Assembly (NCBI GenBank): GCA_964405335.1
Contig: CAYONP010000017.1
Span: 1 to 64,000, forward strand
DNA from: CAYONP01 sp964405335
Lineage (GTDB): Bacteria > Armatimonadota > UBA10988
Direction of reading: 5' to 3'
Length of the DNA stretch: 64,000 nt
The notes beneath the pieces are model-generated. The model was not told the DNA's origin and made no database searches. It saw only the letters and a program-made list of their open reading frames with translations. The position numbers and the translations under genes are program-made. The number at the start of each line of letters is the position of its first letter. Within the stretch, counting starts at the first letter, position 1. Shown in pieces: positions 25,949-34,825 of the stretch.

Positions 25949-26391
25949 TCGTGCGCGAGGCGACCGAGGCCGACCTCGAGGCGCTGGTTGAGGGCAACCT
26001 GGGCGTGGCGACCGAGACCGAGGACAAGCAGCTCGACCGCGCGACGCTGGCCGCCGGCGTGGCCGCCGGGCTGGCCGATCGCGACAAGGCGCGCTACTTC
26101 GTCGCCGAGATCGACGGCCGGGTGGCCGGCATGTGCATGATCACCTACGAGTGGTCGGACTGGCGCAACGGCTGGATTTGGTGGTTCCAGAGCGTCTATG
26201 TCTGGGCCGCCTACCGCCGCCGCGGCGTCTTCCGCGCCATCTGCGAACACGTCAAGGCGACCGCCGAGCAGGAGGGCGTGGTCGGCATGAGGCTCTATGT
26301 CGACCAGGACAACCAGGTCGCCCGCCACGTCTACGAGCAGCTCGGCCTGGCGCCCGGCCGCTACCTGGTGCATGAGGGCGGGTTTCGCTAG
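25945..26391 (+). CDS. GNAT-family N-acetyltransferase
   Basis: A 148-residue acetyl-CoA-dependent acetyltransferase. N-terminal IVREATEADLEALVEGN, core strand GRVAGMCMITYEWSDWRNG, acetyl-CoA loop YRRRGVFRAIC and C-terminal NQVARHVYEQLGL are all GNAT features. GTG at 25945 overlaps the upstream TGA (GTGA). Substrate unknown. Confidence 0.88.
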   Translation: MIVREATEADLEALVEGNLGVATETEDKQLDRATLAAGVAAGLADRDKARYFVAEIDGRVAGMCMITYEWSDWRNGWIWWFQSVYVWAAYRRRGVFRAICEHVKATAEQEGVVGMRLYVDQDNQVARHVYEQLGLAPGRYLVHEGGFR

Positions 26392-26412
26392 CCGGGCACG
26401 CATTGCCCGGGC
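26391..26412 (+). terminator. hairpin after the acetyltransferase gene
   Basis: GCCGGGCA and TGCCCGGGC form an 8-bp stem with one bulge around a CGCAT loop, beginning on the last base of the stop codon. No T run. Probable rho-independent-like or processing hairpin at the end of the rpoN operon. Confidence 0.4.
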
Positions 26413-26471
26413 CGAACACCGCCACCGCAGCGGCTGACCAGCAGGCGGCTTGCAGGAGTCCGGCCCTTTCG

Positions 26472-26499
26472 GTAACGGCGCATTGCGATGCGCCGCTAC
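26472..26499. repeat. REP-like palindrome
   Basis: GTAACGGCGCAT and ATGCGCCGCTAC pair over 11 of 12 positions around a 4-nt loop. It sits in the 164-bp gap between two convergent genes. The shape and the terminal GTA/TAC resemble dispersed REP units; it could also end transcription from either side. Confidence 0.5.
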
Positions 26500-26555
26500 A
26501 ACCGTCACACGATTGCTCCAGGTCCTGGAGGGCGGGTTCCGGTATCCGGCCGGCG

Positions 26556-27095
26556 TTACGACGGTCGTCTGGGCTGCCGGCCGAGGACCTCGAGGATGGC
26601 GCTGCCGTAGGCCGGCAGGTCGCCCGGCCGGCGCGAGCTGACCATGTTGCGGTCGATCACCACCTCGTGATCGACCCAAGCCGCGCCGGCGTTGGTCAGA
26701 TCGTCCCGGATGCCCGGTGTCGAGGTCATCGTCCGGCCCTGGCAGATGCCGGCAGAGGCGACCACCCAGCCGGCGTGGCAGATGTGGGCGACCAGCTTGC
26801 CGGCGCGGTCCATCGCGGCGACGAAATGGGTCACTTCGCCGTAGCGCCGCAGCTTGTCGGGCGCCCAGCCGCCAGGGATGAGCACCCCGTCGAAGGCCTC
26901 GGGGTCGAGCGCCGAGAAGTCCAGCTCGGCCTCGGCCGGCACGCCATACTTGCCGTGGTAGATGTGCCCGGCAACCGGGCCAATCAGCGGTACCGTGGCG
27001 CCGGTCGAGCGGACCAGGTAGGTCGGGTACCAGAGCTCGAGATCCTCGAACTGCTCGTCGACCAGCGAGGCGATGCGGGCCGGCTCGAGTTCCAC
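26556..27095 (-). CDS. DJ-1/PfpI-family protein
   Basis: A 179-residue protein of the PfpI/DJ-1 superfamily, with the nucleophile elbow AHICHAGWVV (Cys near residue 107), the LIPGGWAPDKLR segment and RNMVSSRRPGDLP at the end, all typical of PfpI-type glutamine amidotransferase-like proteins. GTG start with GGAG 6 bp upstream, 22 bp after the dehydrogenase gene. Possibly deglycase, chaperone or peptidase; the exact activity cannot be told. Confidence 0.88.
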   Translation of the reverse strand: MELEPARIASLVDEQFEDLELWYPTYLVRSTGATVPLIGPVAGHIYHGKYGVPAEAELDFSALDPEAFDGVLIPGGWAPDKLRRYGEVTHFVAAMDRAGKLVAHICHAGWVVASAGICQGRTMTSTPGIRDDLTNAGAAWVDHEVVIDRNMVSSRRPGDLPAYGSAILEVLGRQPRRPS

Positions 27096-27117
27096 GGCGG
27101 TCTCCCTTCCGGTGGCG

Positions 27118-28068
27118 TCAGCTCCACAACGAGGGATCGATGCGCATCAACAGCTCTCGGCCCTCGGCATAGCGTTTGAGGTTGTCCAGGATCTGGTCGA
27201 ACTGCACCTTCTCGGGTCGGCTGCCGTGCGGCGCGGTGTGACAGGTCAGAATCACCCGCGGGTGCTCCCACAGCGGGTGATCGGCCGGCAGCGGCGTGGG
27301 CTCGGTGACGTCGAGCCCGGCGCCGGCCAGCCGCCCTTCGTCCAGGGCGCGCAGCAGCGCCGCTGTGTCGACGTTGATCCCCCGGCCGACGTTGACCAGA
27401 TGCGCGGTCGGCTTCATCGCCGCCAGCACCTCCGCGCCGATGGCGCCCTCGGTCGACGGTGTGTGGGGCATGGCGGCGACAACGAAGTCGGCGCTGGGCA
27501 CCACGTCGAGCAGCGACTCGGGCCGCACGATCTCCTCGACCCCGGCCGGCAGCTCGCCGCGCACCGGGTCGACGCCGACGATCTTCATGCCCAGCGCGGC
27601 GGCCCGCTCGGCGATCGCCCGGCCGAGGCTGCCGAAGCCGACAATCACCATCCGCGCCCGGGCCAGCGGCGTGGTGCGCAGCGGCTCGCCGCTGAAGGTG
27701 TGCGCGCGCAGGCGGCCGGCCAGGCCGGGCAGGTCGCGGGCCAGGGCGAGGACGAGCATCAGCGCGTGGTCGGGCACGGTCTCGTTGTAGCTGCCCGAGG
27801 TGCGCGTCACGACCACGTCACGCGGCGCGAGCTGCCGCAGGGTGTCGCTCCACTTCTCCAGACTGTCGGTGCGGAACTGAACCCATTCGAGCTGGTGCAG
27901 GTGCTCGACCAACTCGGGCGGCGGCCCGCCGACGATGGCGGTGACCGGCTTGGCCTTGCCAATCGCCGCCTGGCGGTCCCAGCTCACCGTCACGTCGTCG
28001 GGCAAGACGGCCAGAATGCGCTCCCGCTGCACCTCATCCAGCGGCATCAAGAACAGGATGTGCATCAC
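27118..28068 (-). CDS. D-2-hydroxyacid dehydrogenase
   Basis: NAD-dependent oxidoreductase, about 315 residues. Rossmann motif MVIVGFGSLGRAIAERAAALG, the Arg-containing NVGRGINVD segment, the catalytic Glu in LDVTEPTPLP and catalytic His in ILTCHTAPHG. Start is either GTG 28068, overlapping the rarA stop, or the adjacent ATG 28065. Third gene of the LapA-rarA operon. Confidence 0.9.
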   Translation of the reverse strand: MMHILFLMPLDEVQRERILAVLPDDVTVSWDRQAAIGKAKPVTAIVGGPPPELVEHLHQLEWVQFRTDSLEKWSDTLRQLAPRDVVVTRTSGSYNETVPDHALMLVLALARDLPGLAGRLRAHTFSGEPLRTTPLARARMVIVGFGSLGRAIAERAAALGMKIVGVDPVRGELPAGVEEIVRPESLLDVVPSADFVVAAMPHTPSTEGAIGAEVLAAMKPTAHLVNVGRGINVDTAALLRALDEGRLAGAGLDVTEPTPLPADHPLWEHPRVILTCHTAPHGSRPEKVQFDQILDNLKRYAEGRELLMRIDPSLWS

Positions 28069-29375
28069 TCGTCCCGCGCCTCGAGCGCCGCGCGCCAGGC
28101 CGCCAGCCGCTCACCAATCCGCGCCTCGGCGCCGCGGCCGGTCGGCCGGTAATAGACCGTGCCGGCCAGCTCGTCGGGCAGGTGCGCCTGGCGCACCAGG
28201 GCGTCGGCCTGGTCGTGCGCATAGAGATAGCCCTCGCCGTAGCCGAACTCCTGCATCAGCCGCGTCGGTGCGTTGCGCAGGTGCAGCGGCACGGGCAGCG
28301 TGCCGTGCCGCCGGGCATCGTCCGTGGCCGCCATCCAGGCCGTCTCGATGGCGTTCGACTTCGGCGACACGGCCAGGTAGACCGCCGCTTCGGCCAGGGC
28401 CAGCTCGCCCTCGGGGCTGCCCAGCATGTGATAGGCGTCGCGCGCGGCAACCGCCAGCGGCAGCGCGTTTGGCGCGGCCAGGCCGACATCCTCGCTGGCG
28501 ATGCGGATCAGCCGCCGCGCGACATAGAGCGGGTCCTCGCCGGCGACCAGCATCCGCGCCAGCCAGTAGAGCGCCGCGTCGGGGTCGCTGTCGCGGATGC
28601 ACTTGTGCAGCGCCGAGATGAGGTTGTAGTGCTCCTCGCCGGCCTTGTCATACTGCAGAGACCGCTGCTGCGTCGCCGCCGCCGCCAGCTCGGCGGTGAT
28701 CGGTCCCTCGCCGGCCAGCCGGGCGGCCGCCTCGAGCGCGTTGAGCAGCGCCCTCGCGTCGCCGTCGGCCGTGCGCAGCAGGTGCTCGCGCGCCTCGGCG
28801 GTCAGCTCCAGGCCGAGCTCACCCAGCCCGCGCTCGCGGTCGCTCAGCGCGCGATCGAGGATCTGTCCGAGCGGCCCTCGGCCGAGCGCCTCGAGGCGAT
28901 AGACCGTGGTTCGGCTGAGCAGCGCGGGGATCACCTCGAAGCTCGGGTTCTCGGTCGTCGCGCCGATGAGCAGCAGTGTGCCGTCCTCGACGTGGGGCAG
29001 CAGCACATCCTGCTGCGCTTTGTTGAAGCGGTGGATCTCATCGAGAAAGAGGATGGTCCGCCGGTGGTCGAGCATCGTCCGCTCGCGCGCCTGGTCGACC
29101 GCGGCGCGGACCTCTTTGACCCCCGCGCTGATGGCCGACATGCCAACGAATGCGGCGCCGGTGGCCCGGGCGACAATCCGCGCCAGGGTGGTCTTGCCGC
29201 TCCCCGGCGGGCCCCAGAGGATGCACGAGCGGAGCTGGTCGGCGGCGATTTCGCGGCGCAGCGGGCCCTCGGGACCGACGATCGAGTCCTGGCCGACGAA
29301 CTCGTCGAGGTCAAGCGGCCGCAAGCGGTCGGCCAGCGGCGCATGGGCGGCGGAGTCGTCGGCGAAGAGGCTCAC
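28065..29375 (-). CDS. rarA: replication-associated recombination protein A (AAA ATPase)
   Basis: RarA/MgsA acts at stalled replication forks. The 436-residue protein has Walker A GPPGSGKT (55-62), Walker B LFLDEIHRF (Asp112, Glu113), sensor GATTENPSFE, and the C-terminal tetramerisation region with LPVPLHLRNAPTRLM and GTVYYRPTGRG, which is diagnostic. GTG start, 3 bp after the LapA-like gene. Confidence 0.95.
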   Translation of the reverse strand: MSLFADDSAAHAPLADRLRPLDLDEFVGQDSIVGPEGPLRREIAADQLRSCILWGPPGSGKTTLARIVARATGAAFVGMSAISAGVKEVRAAVDQARERTMLDHRRTILFLDEIHRFNKAQQDVLLPHVEDGTLLLIGATTENPSFEVIPALLSRTTVYRLEALGRGPLGQILDRALSDRERGLGELGLELTAEAREHLLRTADGDARALLNALEAAARLAGEGPITAELAAAATQQRSLQYDKAGEEHYNLISALHKCIRDSDPDAALYWLARMLVAGEDPLYVARRLIRIASEDVGLAAPNALPLAVAARDAYHMLGSPEGELALAEAAVYLAVSPKSNAIETAWMAATDDARRHGTLPVPLHLRNAPTRLMQEFGYGEGYLYAHDQADALVRQAHLPDELAGTVYYRPTGRGAEARIGERLAAWRAALEARDE

Positions 29376-29378
29376 CGG

Positions 29379-29858
29379 TCAGCGGCGGCGCCAGCGCGAG
29401 GTGGCCGGGCGCGCGGTGCGGCGGAGCTTCGGTGCCGCGGCCGCGGCGCCGTTGGCCTCGGCCTGCTTCTTCATCGTCAGCAGCGGGCGCAGCTCGGCTT
29501 CGAGCAGGGCACAGCGCTCCTCGGCTTCGGCCAGGCGGGCCTCCAGCAGGCGCGTCTCCGAGCGCGCATTCTCGGTGTCGCGGCGCAGCGCGGTCTCGCT
29601 CTCCCGCAGCCGCCTGGCCTCGCGCTCCAGCTCGCGCCGCTCGCGGCCGCCGGTGTAGAGCGCGCGTAGGTAGGGCACGGCCATCGCCACGGCGCCGCCG
29701 GCGATGCTGTAGCCGATGAGCTCGACAATGGACGCCTCGACGGTCAGCCGCCGCCCGAGCAGGTTGACGGCGAACTGCGTCGGCTCGGGGTTCTGCGCCA
29801 CCAACATGCCGCCGACGAGCATCATGAGGATGGCGACGATGACCCAGAGCAGCGGCAT
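29379..29858 (-). CDS. LapA-domain (DUF1049) membrane protein with coiled coil
   Basis: A 159-residue inner membrane protein. Two N-terminal membrane segments (about 3-20 and 42-66) enclose QNPEPTQFAVNLLGRR, the typical LapA loop. A coiled coil of about 60 residues rich in Glu, Arg and Leu follows, then a basic tail. Relatives help assemble the envelope. First gene of the rarA operon. Confidence 0.8.
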   Translation of the reverse strand: MPLLWVIVAILMMLVGGMLVAQNPEPTQFAVNLLGRRLTVEASIVELIGYSIAGGAVAMAVPYLRALYTGGRERRELEREARRLRESETALRRDTENARSETRLLEARLAEAEERCALLEAELRPLLTMKKQAEANGAAAAAPKLRRTARPATSRWRRR

Positions 29859-29964
29859 GAGCGGGATTCTCGACGGGCTTCCGCCGAGTCATAGCACGCG
29901 GCCGGCCGGGGCGTCAAGCTCCGCCTGGCGCCGGGTGCGCTCCAGGGCCGGTGACCGCGTCGTC

Positions 29965-29986
29965 GACCCGCATGGAAACGCGGGTC
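29965..29986. repeat. hairpin 1 of a three-hairpin cluster
   Basis: GACCCGC and GCGGGTC form a 7-bp stem around an 8-nt loop, in the 263-bp gap between divergent genes. Confidence 0.5.
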
Positions 29987-29996
29987 TGTCACAACA

Positions 29997-30019
29997 AAAC
30001 CCGCCCGAGGGGCGGGTTT
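29997..30019. repeat. hairpin 2 of the cluster, perfect 10-bp stem
   Basis: AAACCCGCCC and GGGCGGGTTT are perfect inverted repeats with a 3-nt loop (GAG). A-rich on the left and T-rich on the right, so it could terminate transcription in either direction. Confidence 0.6.
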
Positions 30020-30030
30020 CGCCCTACCAG

Positions 30031-30050
30031 CCACGGGTTTCAACCCGTGG
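30031..30050. repeat. hairpin 3 of the cluster, perfect 9-bp stem
   Basis: CCACGGGTT and AACCCGTGG are perfect inverted repeats with a 2-nt loop. This sequence type is common as a dispersed palindromic repeat in environmental genomes. Confidence 0.6.
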
Positions 30051-30121
30051 CTCCACGTGATCTGACGGAGCCGCCGACCCGCGCGCTTGCCCGCGCTGAC
30101 CGGCCGTGCCATGCTTCGCGG

Positions 30122-31009
30122 GTGATCATCTCGGCCAGCTATCGCACCGACATCGCCGCCTACTACGCCGACTGGTTCGCCCGCCGGCTCGAGGCCGGCT
30201 GGTGCCTGGTCGGCGGGCCGTTCGACGGCAAGCTCCGCCGGGTCGACCTCCACGCGGCCGGCGGTTTCGTCTTCTGGACTCGTCACGCCGCGCCGCTGCT
30301 GCCGACGCTCGCGCGGCTCGGGGCCGACGGCGTGCCGTTCGTGGTGCAGTACACCTTGACCGACTACCCGCGTCGGCTCGAATCGCACCGGCCCGACCGC
30401 GCCGTGGCCCTGGCCACCATGCGCACCGTCGCCGAGCGGTTCGGCCCGCGGGCGCTGGTCTGGCGCTACGACCCGGTGCTGGTCAGCGACCACACGCCGC
30501 CCGAGTTCCACCGCGCACAGTTCGCCGCCCTGGCCGCCGAGTTGCGCGGCTGCTGCGACGAGGTGGTCTTGAGTTTCGCCAACCTCTACCGCAAGTCGAT
30601 CCGCGGCCTGACCGCGCGGGGCGTGGGGTTCGAGGATCCCAGCGACGAGGCCAAGCGCGCGCTGCTCGCCGAGCTGGCCGAGCTCGCCCAAACCGCCGGC
30701 CTGCGCCCGAGCCTCTGTGCGCAGCGCCACCTGCTATGCGAGGGACTCTCCGACGCGGCCTGCATCGACGCGTTGCGGCTCGGCGTGACCGCGCGTCCGA
30801 AGCCGCACCGCTCCTGCGGCTGCGCCGAGAGTGTGGACATCGGCGCATACGACACCTGCCCGACCGGTTGCGCTTACTGTTACGCGGTCAACAGCCGCGT
30901 GGTGGCGTCACGGCGACGGGCCGAGCACGACCCGGCGGACGTGATGCTCTATCGTCCCGCGCGCTGGCGGGGCGTGGCGGTCGACGAGCTGGTGGCGGCT
31001 AGTCGGTGA
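30122..31009 (+). CDS. DUF1848 protein with C-terminal cysteine cluster
   Basis: A 295-residue protein. Begins IISASYRTDIAAYYADW and has VFWTRHAAP, YTLTDYPRRLE and WRYDPV, all DUF1848 signatures. The C-terminus carries CGCAESVDIGAYDTC and CAYCYA, a cysteine arrangement suggesting an Fe-S cluster. GTG at 30122 matches the family start; no clear ribosome binding site. The 3' end overlaps the convergent transporter gene by 11 bp. Family function is unknown; DNA repair or radical chemistry has been suggested from context only. Confidence 0.85.
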   Translation: MIISASYRTDIAAYYADWFARRLEAGWCLVGGPFDGKLRRVDLHAAGGFVFWTRHAAPLLPTLARLGADGVPFVVQYTLTDYPRRLESHRPDRAVALATMRTVAERFGPRALVWRYDPVLVSDHTPPEFHRAQFAALAAELRGCCDEVVLSFANLYRKSIRGLTARGVGFEDPSDEAKRALLAELAELAQTAGLRPSLCAQRHLLCEGLSDAACIDALRLGVTARPKPHRSCGCAESVDIGAYDTCPTGCAYCYAVNSRVVASRRRAEHDPADVMLYRPARWRGVAVDELVAASR

Positions 31010-32435
31010 CGGCGGCGCCGGGGGCTTCGGCGGCCTCGATGCTGGCGACGTCCTGCCGGTACTTGTCCTCACTGAACTTGATATAGAAGACGACGGCGGC
31101 GGCGATGGTGACCACAATTGGCAGGGCGAACACGCCGGGCCAGAAGTGGAAGTAGACCGAAGCGACCAGCTCGCGCCCGGCGACCGACCAGTCGCCGAGG
31201 ATCGGCACGGCGTTCAGGTCGTGTATCTTGCCCGAGAGGAAGTGCCCGACGAGCATCCCGCAGCCGTTGGTGGCGAAGACCATCAGCGCCTGGGCGCTGG
31301 CGCGGATGTCCTTCGGCGCGATCTTCTCGACGGCTACCATACCGGCCGCGAAGAAGAACGTGTAGCCGATGCCGTGCAGTGCCTGCGAGGCGAGGACCAA
31401 CCAGGTGGGCTCGCCGACAGAGAAGGCGATGTAGCGCAATGGCCAGGCGAGGATGCCGATGAAGATGGTCTTGCGCATGCCTATGCGGGTCAGCATCAGA
31501 AACAGCAGGAACATGAACGCGATCTCGGACAACTGGCCGATGGTGGTGGCGAACTGCGTGCCACCCTCATCAAGCCCCAGCCCGCCGGTGCCAAAGCGGA
31601 CCCCGTCGGCGAGAATGGGCGCTTCGGCAGGGGCGGCCAGGCCCTCGTTACCAGCAGCTTCACGCGCCTGATCGAGCCACCGGTCGGCCGCCTGGTCGAC
31701 AGTCTGCGCTTGCTGAAAAAAGAGCGGCGTGAGGTTATAGTACCAGGGCAGCTCGATGGCTACGACGAACGAGATCACCAACAGGATAAGGAAGTTGCGA
31801 TTCTTGGCCAGGGCGAAGGCCTCGAGAAAGGCGTAGGGATTGCCCACGTTCTTGGTCGGGGGGGTGTTGGGCAAGGTGAACGAGTAGATTCCCATCAGGA
31901 CCGCTACAGCGGCGCCGAACAGCAGGCAGTCGCCCGCCTTGCTCTGCGCCGTGGTGGCCGCGGCGTGCTTTAAGTATCCGCCGACGACAAACTGAATGAC
32001 GATCCACCCGATCGTCCCCCAGACCCGGATGTAGCCGAACCAGTCGGTGTTCTTCCAGTGCTTGAAGGCGATGCCGTTGGTCAACGCGATGGTCGGCATG
32101 TAGGCCAGCGCATAGATGAACATCACCGTCCAGAGCGGCCAAAACTCGGTCTGCTGCCATGCGAGGTAGAGCAGCACCGCGCCGACCAGGTGCGACAGCC
32201 CAGTGTAAACCTGGCTCGGCAGGAAGCGATCGGCCACCCAACCGGCGATCATCGGCGACAGCACCGCGCCGAACGCTGTGGTGCCGAACACCAGGCCGAT
32301 CTGGAATCCGGTGAAGTGGAGCTTGTTCCCCATGTGCAGGGCGATCATCACCGACCACGCACCCCAGACCGCGTACTCCAGGAACATCATCAACGACAAC
32401 CTGGTGAACAGCCGCCAGTCGACACGCTCGCCCAT
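30999..32435 (-). CDS. MFS nucleoside:H+ symporter-type transporter
   Basis: A 478-residue inner-membrane protein with about 12 membrane segments, in the NupG/XapB-like branch of the major facilitator superfamily. Early MFLEYAVWGAW and later LHGIGYTFFFAAGMVAVEKIAPKD match that branch. A loop of about 60 residues in the middle is polar. ATG at 32435 has GGAAGGA upstream. It follows a predicted glycoside hydrolase-like gene by 45 bp, so it may import a sugar or nucleoside released from polymer. Confidence 0.85.
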   Translation of the reverse strand: MGERVDWRLFTRLSLMMFLEYAVWGAWSVMIALHMGNKLHFTGFQIGLVFGTTAFGAVLSPMIAGWVADRFLPSQVYTGLSHLVGAVLLYLAWQQTEFWPLWTVMFIYALAYMPTIALTNGIAFKHWKNTDWFGYIRVWGTIGWIVIQFVVGGYLKHAAATTAQSKAGDCLLFGAAVAVLMGIYSFTLPNTPPTKNVGNPYAFLEAFALAKNRNFLILLVISFVVAIELPWYYNLTPLFFQQAQTVDQAADRWLDQAREAAGNEGLAAPAEAPILADGVRFGTGGLGLDEGGTQFATTIGQLSEIAFMFLLFLMLTRIGMRKTIFIGILAWPLRYIAFSVGEPTWLVLASQALHGIGYTFFFAAGMVAVEKIAPKDIRASAQALMVFATNGCGMLVGHFLSGKIHDLNAVPILGDWSVAGRELVASVYFHFWPGVFALPIVVTIAAAVVFYIKFSEDKYRQDVASIEAAEAPGAAVTD

Positions 32436-32480
32436 GCCTGTTCCTTCCCGCCGGACCACCGGCCGCCGGACGCTGATCCG

Positions 32481-34784
32481 TCAGCCGCCGGCCATCACCT
32501 CCTCGAGCAAACGCAAGACCTCCAGCCGCACCCGCTCCGCGGTGCCGCGGTCCTTCGGCTCGTGCCACTCGATGCTCCGCGGATCGGGCTCGCCCAAGAC
32601 CCGCCGCGGGCCGGTTTCGAGCAGGTCGGCCGCCGCGCGGCGCCAGGCTGCGTCGCCCCGGCCGGCGGCCAGCGCCTGGCGCAGCATGGCCAGGTACTGA
32701 TAGTCCTGCTGGCTCTCGCGGATCGCCTCCATCTGCTTGGACGTGACGTTGCCATCGGGCCCCAAGAACTGCGGTGAGAAGCAGGTCCGGCCGGTGCCCA
32801 GCTCTTGCCAGGCGTCGCCGGCGCCGCTGTCGCAAAAGGCCCAGAAGAAGCTCTGCTCGGCCCCGATGCGGAACGCCTCCCAGGCCTGGAGCAGCAGGTA
32901 GGCATAGGGGTCGAGCGCGCGGATCGGCCCGCTGCAGCTATACAGCGCCAGCCGCCGGCCGGCCTCGCGCTGGGCCGAGTAGACCGCGTCGAACTCGGCC
33001 GGATTGGCCAGCCACTGGACCCGGTTAGGGCAAAGTATGGTCGAGGTCTCGAGCAGCGCGACGGGCGCCTCGCGCGGCGCGGTGAAGATGGGGTCGTTCC
33101 AGATCACCACCGCGGGCGCCGCCTCGCCGATCACCTCGGCGTAGGTCACAATCAGCGCCGCCGACTCCTCGTCTCGCGGCTCGTCGGCAAGCAGCAGGCA
33201 GAGCTGGCCGGCATCGATGCCGCGCTGCTCGAGGTGGCCGACCCAGAACTCGATCCAGTCGCGCACCCGCCGTCGATCAGCCTCGTCTCCGAGCGGCGCG
33301 CCGAAGCTACAGAAGACGCAGTACCAGCGCGCGCCGGGCCAGCGGTCGAGCCAATCGTCCATCGCGGCGGTGTCGGGCGGCTCGAGCATCGCGCCGGTCG
33401 CGTCATGCCGGCCGAACGGCATCACCCGGCTGGTCGCCCAGGGCGAGTCGATGCCGTAGCGCCGCAGGAAGGCGACCGTGTCGTCGAGGTTGTCGTCGGT
33501 GATCCCGCGGCCGGGGCCGTCGGTGTAATCCCAGCCGCCCAGCGCCAGGGCGCGCTCGGCGGGCATGGCCACGGCCGAGACGCGCACGACCACCGGCACC
33601 GCCAGCTCGACGCCGTCGCCGGCCAGGCGCAGCGTGCCGTCGTAGCGGCCCGGCGCGACGCCGCGGCTGTCGATGCTGAGCCAGAGCTGGCCGGTCAAGC
33701 CGGCCACGAGCCGGAGCGGGCCGCCGAGCTCGGGCAGCGCGGCGGCCGCCGGAGGCCGGCCCTGGACCGCGGTCCAGACCACCTCGTGCAGCGTGGCGCC
33801 GGGCAGGCCGTCGAGCGAGGCCTCGCAGAGCAGGCTGGTGCCGCCGGCGTTGGCCAGGTTGAGGGCGGCGGCGCGGACCTCGCCCTGCATCAGCTCGACC
33901 TCGAGCAGCGGCGGCTCGGGCTCGGCCGGCGGCGGGTCGGTCAGCACGAGCGGATCCCAGCGATTGGCCGTCCAGACGGTCAGCTCGGGCCGGCCCATCG
34001 CCCGCCACAGCGCCGCCTGCGCGTGGAAGGCGGCCAACTGCTGCGGGGTGAGCGGCAGCGTCGCGCGCTCAAGCTTCGGCGCCTCGACCGGCAGACCAGC
34101 CACGGCCGGCAGCAGCGCGAGCACCTGCCGGCGCCGCTCCTCGTCGAGCGCGGCGGCCTCGACGGCGGCGCCGACGGCCTCGATGCTCGTGGCCACCTGC
34201 CACCGTACCTCGGCATCGTAACGCTTGCCCAGCAGCCAGGCGACCGGGTCGGTGATGGGTTCGCCGGCGAGCACGGCGTCGGGCGCGTCGCCTTGATAGA
34301 CCTCGATCTCGTCGCAGAAGGTGTAGGGCCCGCTGGGCAGCACGCCGACGGCCAGATATCGCCCGCGCGCCGCGAGCCCGCCGGCCACGTAGCGGTGCGT
34401 CGCGTAGCCTTCGGCCGGCGGTGGATCGGCCAGCCCGGTGATCTCGCCGGCCTCGTACCAGGCCTCGCCGTCGTCGCTGACCAGCAGGTAGATGGCCGAC
34501 GGCCAGGTGACCCCGGCGGTTCCGGCGGCGGTCGAGAAGCTGACTCCGCCGATGCTGCGCGGCTCGCCCAGGTCGATAGTGACGAGCACATGCCCGGTCG
34601 CCTGCCAGCCGACGCAGCCGGGCTGGACCCAGAAGTAGCCCTCGACGTACTCGCCGTCGGTGAGCTGGACCGCGTCGCCCGGCTCGGTGCAGTGCTGGTA
34701 GTTCGGCCGCGGGTCGACGGTGTAGGCGCAGCCGCGGGCGAGGTTCGGCGGGGCGAGCAGCAGGGCGCAGACGATGGGCGTCAT
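32481..34784 (-). CDS. secreted DUF4091 glycoside-hydrolase-like protein with discoidin-like domain
   Basis: A 767-residue exported protein with a short N-terminal hydrophobic stretch (PIVCALLLAPPNLARG). Residues about 20-150 look like an F5/8-type (discoidin) carbohydrate-binding domain (VTIDLGEPRSIGGVSFSTAAG, IYLLVSDDGEAWYEAGEI). The C-terminal half matches DUF4091/GH123-like proteins: FCSFGAPLGDE, LLADEPRDEESA, and EAIRESQQDYQYLAMLRQAL near the end. Probably attacks an exogenous glycan. ATG at 34784 has GGAG 6 bp upstream. Confidence 0.8.
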   Translation of the reverse strand: MTPIVCALLLAPPNLARGCAYTVDPRPNYQHCTEPGDAVQLTDGEYVEGYFWVQPGCVGWQATGHVLVTIDLGEPRSIGGVSFSTAAGTAGVTWPSAIYLLVSDDGEAWYEAGEITGLADPPPAEGYATHRYVAGGLAARGRYLAVGVLPSGPYTFCDEIEVYQGDAPDAVLAGEPITDPVAWLLGKRYDAEVRWQVATSIEAVGAAVEAAALDEERRRQVLALLPAVAGLPVEAPKLERATLPLTPQQLAAFHAQAALWRAMGRPELTVWTANRWDPLVLTDPPPAEPEPPLLEVELMQGEVRAAALNLANAGGTSLLCEASLDGLPGATLHEVVWTAVQGRPPAAAALPELGGPLRLVAGLTGQLWLSIDSRGVAPGRYDGTLRLAGDGVELAVPVVVRVSAVAMPAERALALGGWDYTDGPGRGITDDNLDDTVAFLRRYGIDSPWATSRVMPFGRHDATGAMLEPPDTAAMDDWLDRWPGARWYCVFCSFGAPLGDEADRRRVRDWIEFWVGHLEQRGIDAGQLCLLLADEPRDEESAALIVTYAEVIGEAAPAVVIWNDPIFTAPREAPVALLETSTILCPNRVQWLANPAEFDAVYSAQREAGRRLALYSCSGPIRALDPYAYLLLQAWEAFRIGAEQSFFWAFCDSGAGDAWQELGTGRTCFSPQFLGPDGNVTSKQMEAIRESQQDYQYLAMLRQALAAGRGDAAWRRAAADLLETGPRRVLGEPDPRSIEWHEPKDRGTAERVRLEVLRLLEEVMAGG

Positions 34785-34825
34785 GGTCGGCTCCGCGCCG
34801 AGGGTAGCACATCGGCGGCGCGGAG

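Noticed and set aside
26394..26410. Possible -24/-12 sigma-54 promoter (GGGCAC...TTGC)
   Set aside because: The GG to GC spacing is one base too short and the site is within a hairpin at a gene end.
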